Source: Actinidia chinensis
Taxonomy: Eukaryota; Streptophyta; Magnoliopsida; Ericales; Actinidiaceae
Assembly (NCBI GenBank): GCA_009663005.1
Contig: VIGQ01000164.1
Location: forward strand, 12,501-27,500
DNA length: 15,000 bases
Direction of reading: 5' to 3'
Shown: in pieces, positions 7,330-15,000 of the stretch
Layout of the letters: every line of letters starts with the position of its first letter
Position numbering within the stretch: the first letter of the stretch is position 1
The notes under the pieces: model-generated
Databases searched by the model: none
What the model was told of the DNA's origin: nothing
Seen by the model: only the letters and a program-made list of their open reading frames with translations
Made by a program: the position numbers and the translations under genes

Positions 7330-8300
7330 GACCTATTTGAAAGCTTGCAAATGACAAGCAAGGAAGGTGTCTCACAGTGGCAGCAAAGCAAATCACACGC
7401 AAGAGTTTGATTTTAAACAATCACCAACTCACGGGGCTCCACAACGCTCTCTCTCTCTCTCTCAACTTTTTTGGTGGTAAAGCGAAACTGTCCGATTCAA
7501 GATCCAATAGAGTTTGATCCAATTCGGCAGATTGATTGGTCTCAAAGCATGTTGTTTCCATACGTCCTGTCTCTCTCCATTTACCTCTTCGTCAGCTCCG
7601 AGGTCTCGACGACTTAGACCCGATTAAAGCCCTCCCTCACTCTTCGCCACTATTGGTTTCAATTTGGGCCTGTCGTGGCTACTTATAGTGTAATAGTTTA
7701 CTATTATTGGATTTCCCTCTTTGTGATTGTAGAATGATTCAAACGAAGGTCGCATTGTATGTATTTACTGATATGTGTATCTTGGTGTCGAGATTTAGGG
7801 TTTATGGGGTCACGTTCACTCCTCAGAAAAAATGGAAAGAAAAGACACTTCGGTCTCGTGAACAGTGAAATAATTCGCTGAGGGAGGGGATATGTTTTCT
7901 TAGATACCCATTAATGAAAAGACCTAACATTTGATTTTCTTTGTAACTGATCTTCTACTGTCTGTTTTCGTGAAATAGGAAAGGAGCAAAAATTAGATAA
8001 ATATTTTTTAACATTGAAATTAATGGATGTATTTAAAAAAAAAGAGAAAAAAACACTGATTTGGTAAAAGAGCTATGTTTTGTTTTGTGCAAGTAAATTG
8101 AACAAAAAGGTAATAAACTGTATCGATGCGGACTGGAGAAAAAAAAAAACTTGTTTATAGTTTCAGTTGGAGGTTGCATATGTTTGTCGCATGTATTAGC
8201 TTAATTTCGTTGGATGCAGGGATAGCTGTTTCGATGTTCAACTAAATTGAAGGCATGTGGAGCAAATAGTTATAGTGTTGATTTTTTTTGTGTTTTAAAT
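7330..8300 (+). other. Possible untranslated leader, intron or lncRNA locus; no coding frame
   Basis: Base composition becomes balanced, and motifs common in plant gene leaders appear: a CT microsatellite at 7447-7463, further CT-rich words at 7568-7600, and TTTAGGGTTTA, a telo-box-like word, at 7794-7804. A T-rich stretch ending TTGTGATTGTAG (to about 7732) and another ending TTGGATGCAG (to about 8219) look like 3' splice sites. Beyond 8300 there is no open reading frame long enough to be the body of a gene on this strand. It could be the leader and first intron of a gene disrupted by later insertions, or a non-coding transcript. Evidence is compositional only. Confidence 0.25.
7447..7463. 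repeat. (CT)n microsatellite
   Basis: Eight and a half uninterrupted CT dinucleotides. CT tracts are frequent in plant promoters and 5' leaders, but also occur as neutral microsatellites. Confidence 0.95.
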
Positions 8301-8698
8301 AACTTTGATGTGCATTCCATCCAAAGAAGTACTCAGAAGAAGTTGTTTTAACTTGTTATATCTGGTTCTTGTCCACAATTCAGCATTGATTTGTGAAATA
8401 TCAAATGGAAGAAATAAATCTCAATCGGATAATTATAGATCGTGATAAATGTGGCAATTGATTTAAAGTGACACACAAATTTACCGATTGGCATTCTCAA
8501 TAGCTAGTAGTTACGAGTGAATTTAATTTGAAATTATAGGGACCAACAAATTTTATTTATATCTAGGAGTCCGATGATGTGAACATGTGATGTCTGAGAG
8601 GGTTACTCGGTCAAAACACCATAATCTGACATGGATAGCTAGTCGTACCGATTCCCATTACTAAACTATAAAGCGAGGAGTTTCCAAACAACAATATT
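8301..8698. other. Intergenic DNA, nothing recognised
   Basis: No gene, RNA gene or repeat unit found. The phrase 'gaaattatagggaccaacaaattttat' near 8531 is of the type seen in dispersed plant repeats, but it is too short to assign. Confidence 0.35.
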
Positions 8699-8719
8699 GG
8701 GGAGTTTTTTTTTTACTTA

Positions 8720-8970
8720 TTGAATATAATGAGGTGATGGTATAACCTCATCAGAACTGCTCTTTTTTTCACATTTTATTTTTGTTTACTGTTGAATAGA
8801 ACGAGGTAGGGGCATCAAAACCCATCAGACTGTTTTTTCAAATTCGTCTTGTTTTACTTGTTGAATATAACGAGGTGGTGGCATTAACCCTCAAAAACTG
8901 CTCTTTTTCACATTCTGTCTTGTTTTTACTTTTTGAATATGATGGTGATGGCATAATCCCTCGAAATGCG
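8720..8970. repeat. Minisatellite, about 72-bp unit, three copies plus a partial fourth
   Basis: Copies start with TTGAATA at 8720, 8792, 8861 and 8933, giving lengths of 72, 69 and 72 bp and a partial last copy. The unit reads TTGAATATAACGAGGTG, then a GGCAT...CCTCA segment, then CTGCTCTTTTTCACATT and CTTGTTTTTACT. The T-rich tail of another copy lies just before 8720. The copies differ by scattered substitutions and T-run length. Not coding. Confidence 0.9.
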
Positions 8971-9143
8971 TTTTGTAACCTAATACCATTTGAGATGAAA
9001 AATATGCCAATTTGAGACGAAAGTTAATCTGTCACCAAGGGACCAAATTTTTATAGTGACGACCGACATGAGTCCTATAGTAAGTAAGTTGTTGGCACGG
9101 AAACGATTAAAGAGAACGGGCATGGCATGGCACGCACAGAAGT

Positions 9144-9528
9144 AAGAAGCTCGTCTGTTATTTTGAAATCTTCACAAAAAGCTGAGCATCGTGCTATATG
9201 AACCTCTATTATAACAGAAATAGTTTGGTTACGATGGTTATGGCCGACATGGGTGTTTTTGTTTTCTCCTCCCACTCCTAATTTGTGAAACAAGAGTGCT
9301 AAAAGATTGCCTATAATTCTGTTTGTAAGAGCGAACAAAATATATTGAGATTGATTTGGTCATCTTACTCATCATTATTGTAGCAGGACACCATAGCAGC
9401 TTGCCTTTTGTTTTCTCTTATCTATGCAGCTTGCCGATTTGTTTACAAGTCACATCCCCAACTTCTGCCGTTTCGTTTTTGGTTAGCAAACCTCGATACT
9501 TGTTCGGACTGAATCATGAGTTTGAGAG
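9144..9528 (+). pseudogene. Ty1/copia retrotransposon RNase H C-terminal fragment, frameshifted
   Basis: The copia Pol polyprotein ends in an RNase H domain that degrades the RNA strand during reverse transcription. Its C-terminal landmarks appear here in order but in different frames: a degraded SS.KAEHRA segment (about 9170-9195), IVWLRWL (9220-9240), ADMGV (9243-9257), PPTP (9268-9279), NKSA (9289-9300), IAYNSV (9306-9323), ERTKYIEID (9329-9355), VAGH (9380-9391), QLADLFT (9427-9447) and PTSAVSFLVSK (9458-9490). At least five frame changes separate them, so no functional protein can be made. The zinc-knuckle, protease, integrase and reverse transcriptase parts expected upstream are not visible, so the element is 5'-truncated or rearranged. 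It lies directly before a polypurine remnant and an LTR. The minus-strand frame at 9075-9338 is its shadow. Confidence 0.88.
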
Positions 9529-9530
9529 GA
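9521..9530 (+). promoter_or_regulatory. Degenerate polypurine tract of the copia element
   Basis: TTTGAGAGGA sits immediately before the LTR start TGTTAGAATA. Copia elements usually carry a TTGAGGGGG-like purine run here to prime plus-strand synthesis. This copy is purine-only over its last eight bases but has a shortened G run. Confidence 0.65.
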
Positions 9531-9730
9531 TGTTAGAATAATTTATAATATTACTTCTTTTTTATCATTAGCAGTAAGGGTAGAATAGTAATTTATTACC
9601 TTGTTATGAAGGTTATGTAAACTCTTTTTATCTTTCTTCATTATATTCTAAATTCTTTTAAAACTCTAACCTTCTTTTTCTCTCTATCTTGGTATTCTCA
9701 CCCTTCTCCCACCCATAATTTATGAGTTCA
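9531..9730 (+). repeat. Short copia-type LTR (right end uncertain)
   Basis: The LTR starts TGTTAGAATAATTTATAAT right after the polypurine remnant. It contains a TATA-like GGTTATGTAAACTC near 9612 and pyrimidine-rich wording (CTTTCTTCATTATATTC, CCTTCTTTTTCTCTC), as usual for short plant copia LTRs. The end is placed at the CA at 9729-9730 (GAGTTCA), about 200 bp from the start, but the terminal inverted match to TGTTA is poor and no second LTR is available to confirm it. It is the 3' LTR of the fragment upstream. Confidence 0.65.
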
Positions 9731-10254
9731 TAATTTTTTATTTTGTTATGGTAAAAGGTAAAAAAGTGTCTTTTGGATAAGATGGACTCGAATGAATACC
9801 GGGAACTCCTGTTCTCACAAAAACTTGCATTTCTTTTTTATTTTGGGTAGGGGCCCATTAGCCCACATCATAAACCCTAATTGTCCAATGCCGTGGGTTA
9901 AATTTCAATTTTGACCCCCATAGTTTCAACCATGTGCGGATCACCCATTGACCATTTATTAAACCATCACATGAGTACTGTAGTTTCTGGACTAAAAAGC
10001 AAAATTAAGGCCCAATTTGGGTTATGTTTTTGTAGGTTATGTTTGGTTCCTTGATTTCGAATTTTTTATCTATTGAATTAAAAAATTATAATTTTCAGTT
10101 TTCTTGACGAGAAGGAGCTGAAAAGATAAAAACGTATATCTAATTTTTTAAAAACAAATTAATTACAGACAAAAAACACAACGTCTTTAAAGCCAAGTCC
10201 ATGTGTTTAGTAAAAAAACTTAAATAAAACTAAATAATCATTATCAATTTTATT
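9731..10254. other. Intergenic DNA with repeat-like phrases, no gene
   Basis: Phrases such as 'aattttgacccccatagtttcaacc' (about 9907) and 'aaggcccaatttgggttatg' (about 10009) are typical of non-coding plant repeats. AAACCCTAA at about 9872 is a telo-box-like word without visible context. No coding frame is supported. Confidence 0.4.
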
Positions 10255-11007
10255 GGGGTGAAATACACTAACCACCCCTGAGTTCTAAATTAATACAAGC
10301 ACCCCTGACGTTTGAGAAAAGAAATAACAATGGACCTTCCTGAGGTATAAACTTGTAAAAAATTCTCCCTAATTTTACACTACCCATCCGGGAGTTCCGA
10401 ATTAATACGCAAAGCACATTTGACATCAATCGTCCGCTAGTAAGAGTGATTGTCCATCCATGCCGTCAGCCTGGAATAGTGATTGGAATACAAGACCTAT
10501 GTTATTTTTTTGATAAAATTACTATAACCTCACAAGGATGTTGATTGATTGACCAAAAAAAAATGAATCATATGGACCCTATTAACTATTTAATGTATCA
10601 TTTATGCCATTTTCGTTACCTAATCTGTTTAAAATAGTGATAAAAAAAATCGATCCGTATTGTCCATGTGCTTAAATTAAATACACTTATGTTTAAAATA
10701 CTATTTTTTTTAGTCACAAATCACAATTTTGTGGGAGTATATAATAACGTTGTAAAAAGAAAGGGATATATGGTATGTCAACCATTTTATTCAGTTGACA
10801 TTATGGATGGACAGGTCAATTTGCTAAACGAGAAGATTGACGTCAGGAGTGCTTTGGGTATTAATCCGACAACCTCAGTGGTGGTTAGTGTAAAATATGC
10901 GAAAAATCTGTACAAGTTTCAAACTTTAGGAGGGATGTTCATTTCATTCTTAAATATTGAGGGTGCTTTGTATATTAATCTGTGATATTTGTCAATATAT
11001 TTCACCC
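10255..11007. mobile_element. Fold-back / long-TIR non-autonomous DNA transposon (MULE-like candidate)
   Basis: The left end GGGGTGAAATA is matched in inverted form by TATTTCACCC at the right end. Similarity of the two arms continues inward for at least 240 bp: GTCCATCCAT at about 10451-10462 faces ATGGATGGAC at 10803-10812, and weaker similarity runs almost to the centre. Flanks carry the same 7 bases, TTTTATT (10248-10254 and 11008-11014), a plausible target-site duplication. Each arm holds two direct copies of a block of the form ACACTAACCACC...TTAATAC...AGCACNCCTGACG, so the element has four copies arranged forward-forward-reverse-reverse (10265-10310, 10377-10424, 10839-10892, 10959-11007). 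Mutator-like elements have long TIRs but normally 9-bp duplications, so the family is uncertain. No transposase is present. A 105-codon frame at 10668-10985 falls in the right arm and is not a gene. Confidence 0.75.
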
Positions 11008-11014
11008 TTTTATT

Positions 11015-11468
11015 TTATATACAAAAACACACAAAATTTAATAATGAATAAATCAAATCTATCTTCGCAGTATAGTTGCCCTAGTGGACTACTCTATAGG
11101 GGACCGATCTACATATTGAATCTAGATTTGGCCCTTTCCTTGATTGATGCGGGATGAAGCCATAGTTTCGGTCTCTGGATAATGAGTGTATGCATTTGAA
11201 GCGAGAAATTATTAGGGCTCCAAAGTTGCTTCAATTTAGAGTGATTGGCTCAAATAATAGTATTTATTATTTTTTTTATATATTTTGACAATATTTAAAG
11301 ATGTATTATAATCAATGGCTATTAGACACAAACTCTAAGAGTACCCCGAATAAGACTCTACAATAATAGACTGAATAGCATGAGTGCCATGAGAAAGGAA
11401 AGTCCAATCCTCACCCCCAATTTAAACCCATATTTGGAGCATTATCAAGATTCTCACCCATCTGAAAA
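11015..11468. other. Intergenic DNA between the fold-back element and the direct repeat
   Basis: No gene or RNA gene is supported. The 110-codon + frame starting at 11380 runs into the direct repeat, where its frame is not maintained in the second copy. Confidence 0.4.
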
Positions 11469-12715
11469 CAATTTGAACTTGAGAGTTGAACTCTTTAGAA
11501 AAGAGAGAGCACACAAAATTACATTTCGGAATGCAATGATAATAATGTGCCTTAAAGGCCACATATTTAGAGACCCACCGCATTTCCCCCTCATTAATGG
11601 AATGAAACCATTTTTTGTCTTTTCTTCTCCGAAGCTAAGCACGCCATCTACAAATTGTCTAATTACTCACACACATTTCCAAAAGGCGATTCATTTCGGA
11701 AATATACAATAGCTAAGAAATGTTATTCCCACTCAAGTTCAATAAAATACACTTCAAAATTTATATTAAATGTCCAAAAAAAAAAAAAACAGTTGAAAAA
11801 AAAAAGGTCGATTTAGGAAAATGATTTATTGGCTTTTAGAAAACAAAAATAAACATAAATTAGCCAAAATTTAAAGGAATATTAGGTTTTTTGTGCTGAA
11901 TTACATTGGCTATACGTTAAAACAGTAGTTTTACTTCATAGTTAAAAATAAATGAATGAAATAATGACTTTTATGTAATTTTATGTAGTTTCCATATTTC
12001 AAATTTTTATCTTGATTTATTTATTAAGACAATTTATTTATTGATTTTGTGGCATATAAGTAAAAAATCAATAAATAAGAGATTATAAACATGTAGAATA
12101 ATCATAGCCATGATATGGCTATACGAATAATCTTATGAGACAAATGAATTTAAATTTATTATAAGATTAAGAAAATACAAATATCACTCTTTTAGATTCG
12201 TTTACAATAATGTTGAATCGAAAAAAAATAGTCCAAACTTTATTATAATGCAAATTATACACTTCTTATAGGAATAAGTTTGAGTAAAAAATGGCCTCCT
12301 AAAAAGTTACGATTTCGAGCGACATATTAGAAAGAAAAAAAGTTATTTGATTTTTTTTTTCTTCTTTTTCGTATTATTTAATTCTTAATGAATTATTAAC
12401 AATACTAATAATACTACTATTTGTATACATAAGTGTACAAACTCTCTTACACGGGAAATAGATCCCCACAATCGTAGGTGGAGTTCATTAGAACCGATAT
12501 GAAAAATACTTTGTATTCCTGTGTGTACAAATATTTGGTTAATAATATTTTTTATAATTATTTCACTCAAAATTTAATTTTCTAACTAAGCAAGAATCTA
12601 TACCATCATCCCCATGGTAATATTGCGTTTCAGCATCAGGCTCTCAAAAAAGAAATCTTAAACTCTAACTATCCCTTAAAAAGGAATTTTTGAATTATAA
12701 ATTAATTTCACATAT
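11469..12715 (+). repeat. Long direct repeat, copy 1 (about 1.25 kb)
   Basis: Similarity to the second copy starts at about AATTTGAACTT and ends near the end of AACTATCCCTTAAAAAGGAA and the A/T-rich bases after it. Order and spacing of landmarks are kept throughout: CCGCATTT..CCCCTCATTAATGGAA, CTACAAATTGTCTAATT, TTTCCAAAAGGCGATTCATTT, ATAGCTAAGAAATGTTATTC, TTCGTTTACAATAATGTTGAATCG, CACTTCTTATAGGA, TAGAACCGATATG, AAACTCTAACTATCCCT. The sequence lacks conserved open frames, LTR ends and transposase motifs. Copies differ mainly by one- to three-base indels and substitutions. Confidence 0.9.
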
Positions 12716-13785
12716 TTGAATGAGTATTATCTTACATGTACAACGGTACAGGTATGGATTTCTATTAATTAGTAACCCTTCAAGTACAGATAAAGAGGGG
12801 AGCAATAATTTACTTCGTTATGTATGGTTTTATGGGTGGGGTTCCACAACTTTAATTGCTATTTTTATATGTCAGTACTTTTAATTGGACAAACATAATT
12901 TTATCTATTTTATCGAGAGAATCGCCTCGAAAATTGAAAGGTATGACAATTATTTACTTATAACACGGTGAAACTAGGCTCAGTGACTTAATTTTTTAAT
13001 TTTTTTATCTAATTTAATTTTTCATTTTTTTTACTTATGAATTTTGTCAGTTTATAAGATAAGAATATCCCAAAATATAAAAATTATTTAAAAAAAACTC
13101 TATTAAAAAAGAAATGTAAAAGGTCAAGCTAGCTTTATGAGGTAAATTTTTTTTTTAGTTATTTTTTTAAAATTACATAAATGTTGTAGATTTGTCAACT
13201 CTTTTTGTCAAGAGTAAATGATACAACGGAAAAAAAAATAGTTATTTTTTTTTAAAGTAGACCAAACTTGCTAACTTTAATTTACATCGCACCACTCATT
13301 TTTTAAAAAAAAACTTATGTGTATCTAGCGTAATATTCTACTATTTCCACAGTTATACATTCTTATACAATTATACATCTGATACTGAAATACCATGGAT
13401 AGTGTGTTATGTGCTATATTTTCACATTTTCACTTCGTAGTTACTTGGATCTGCTCCGCTTTTATTGTCATAATCAGTCTGATGTGTGTGTTGTATATGA
13501 AATTTAAGAAAAATTTTAATATTTTTTTCTTAACAAATTATAAAGTATAAAATAATAAATAGTGAAATACAAAATGGACTTGGGTTAAGCCAAGTGGACA
13601 GAGCAAAAATTACGTTTTAAGAGAGCTAAATTAGACCATTTTAATAGACTTTTGATAAAACATTAAAAAATTATTATATATAACTAATAACAAAAAATTA
13701 AAAATAATAAAACAAATTATATTTTCTTTAAATGTTAAGAAGGCCGTGGTCCGCCGGTCCCCGCGGATCCGCCCAAAAGCCTACA
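12716..13785. other. AT-rich spacer between the two direct-repeat copies
   Basis: No gene is visible. A/T-runs dominate from 12980 to 13320. A perfect short hairpin CTTGG/CCAAG lies near 13579-13594. A GC-rich island at 13742-13774, containing the 10-bp palindrome GCGGATCCGC (13763-13772), stands just before copy 2. The sequence does not match what precedes copy 1. Confidence 0.45.
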
Positions 13786-15000
13786 ATATTTGAACTTTAG
13801 AGTTTGAACTCTTAGAAAAGAGAGATGCAAACGAAAACATTTCGGCATGATCATCATGTGCATCTAAAGGGGCCCCATATTATTTAGAGACCCCACCGCA
13901 TTTTCCCCTCATTAATGGAATTGAAACCTTTTTGTCTTTTCTTCTACGACGCTAAGCCACGCCAATCTACAAATTGTCTAATTCCCCTCCACACCATTTC
14001 CAAAAGGCGATTCATTTCCGGAAATAAAAATAGCTAAGAAATGTTATTCCACTCAAGTCATATAAATACACTTCAAAAAATTATATTAAATGTCCAAAAA
14101 AAAAAACAGTTGAAAAAAAAAAGTCGATAGGGAAAATGATTTATTGGTTTAGAAAAAAAAATAAACATGAAATAGCCAATTTAAAGGATATTTAGGTTTT
14201 TTGGGCTGAATTGCTATTTGGCTATCGTTAAACAAGTAGTTTTACTTCATTAGTTAAAATAAATGAATGAAATAATGACTTTTATGTAATTTATGAGTCG
14301 TCATTATTCAACTTTCTTCTTTTTATTATAAGACAATTTTTTTATTATTTTTTGGCATATAAGTAAAAAATTCAATAAATAAGAGTTCTAAACAAGTAGA
14401 ATAATATAAGACCTGATTATTGTATACGAAAAATCTTTATAAGAAAAATAAATTTTAATGTATTCTATGATAAAAAAAATTACAAAAAATTCACTCTTTT
14501 GGATTCGTTTACAATAATGTTGAATCGAAAAATAGTCCAACTTATTATAAAGCAATTAGACACTTCTTATAGGAAAATTTGAGTAAAGTAAAAAATGGCT
14601 CCTTAGAAAATAGTTACGATCGACGAACATATTAGAAAGAAAAAAGTTATGATTTTCTTTATTTTTTTCTTCTTATTTAATTCTTAATGAATTATTACAT
14701 ACTACTAATACTACTTTATAACATTAAAGTAACAAACTCTCTTACCCGGGGCAGATAGACCCAACAATCTAGGTGGAGCGCGACATAGAACCGATATGAA
14801 AAAATTTGTAACTTATGTGTCCAAATATTTGTGTAATAATATGTTTTATAAATTATTCCTCAAAATTATATTTTTTAACTACGCCAGAATCTAATCCCCA
14901 TTTACTCGATCGGTATATTAGATTCAGCCTCAGCTATCAAAAAGGAAAATCTTAAACTCTAACTATCCCTAAAGGAAATTTTTTTTTTTTGAAAATTATA
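13786..15000 (+). repeat. Long direct repeat, copy 2 (continues past the window)
   Basis: This is the counterpart of 11469-12715, starting at about AATATTTGAACTTT and still matching at the last base of the window. The offset between copies is about 2.3 kb. Non-triplet indels relative to copy 1 occur every few tens of bases, including inside every frame that is open in copy 1, so neither copy is under coding constraint. The right boundary and the full unit length cannot be seen here. Confidence 0.9.

Noticed and set aside
9075..9338. 87-codon minus-strand frame
   Set aside because: It is antisense to the Ty1/copia RNase H landmarks at 9220-9355, which are the real signal.
10668..10985. 105-codon + frame as a gene inside the fold-back element
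   Set aside because: It lies in the right inverted arm, whose mirror in the left arm is not coding. No motif is recognised, and the arms differ by frame-breaking indels.
11380..11712. 110-codon + frame as a gene
   Set aside because: Most of it lies in direct-repeat copy 1. The matching stretch of copy 2 (13786 onward) has several non-triplet indels, so the frame is not conserved.
11469..15000. The two long direct repeats as LTRs of one small retrotransposon
   Set aside because: The copies do not begin with TG or show TG...CA ends. There is no primer-binding site after copy 1 and no clear polypurine tract before copy 2. The spacer has no coding sequence.
1..15000. tRNA, rRNA or other standard RNA genes
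   Set aside because: I found no tRNA-like cloverleaf with a GGTTCGAATCC-type T-arm and no ribosomal RNA wording on either strand. A reading by eye could miss small ncRNAs.

Overview
This window looks like intergenic or pericentromeric-type nuclear DNA of a flowering plant, probably a eudicot. The reasons are the AT-rich background with long A/T homopolymers, a plant-type LTR retrotransposon end, a decayed Ty1/copia RNase H with its adjoining LTR, MITE-like terminal phrases, CT microsatellites and the absence of any long open reading frame. I could not identify the species. No intact protein-coding gene, rRNA or tRNA gene was found; almost everything recognisable is mobile-element or tandem-repeat DNA.

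Layout. 1-2526 is the 3' part of an LTR retrotransposon on the + strand: a decayed reading frame of unknown family (to 595), a long non-coding 3' domain packed with tandem repeats and short hairpins (811-1861), a polypurine tract (1850-1861) and a 664-bp LTR (1863-2526, TGTTG...CAACA). 2527-5760 is a patchwork: featureless DNA, a MITE-like block (about 3183-3387), an unexplained GC-richer and CT-rich stretch (3490-3990), an unpaired transposon-like end at 4001, A/T-only low-complexity DNA and a small GC-rich palindromic patch (5211-5284). 5857-7080 holds two and a half diverged copies of a roughly 515-525-bp tandem repeat.

7330-8300 resembles an untranslated leader with a CT microsatellite and a telo-box-like motif, but encodes nothing visible. 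8720-8970 is a 72-bp minisatellite. 9144-9530 is a clearly recognisable but frameshifted Ty1/copia RNase H terminus, followed directly by a short LTR (9531 to about 9730).

10255-11007 is a fold-back element with long imperfect terminal inverted repeats, each arm carrying an internal direct duplication, flanked by a candidate 7-bp target-site duplication. 11469 to about 12715 and 13786-15000 are two copies of a direct repeat of at least 1.2 kb that differ mostly by small indels; the second runs off the window.

There is no operon-like or pathway organisation. The most interesting structures are the hairpin-dense 3' domain of the first retrotransposon, the four-block fold-back element, and the two long direct-repeat arrays.
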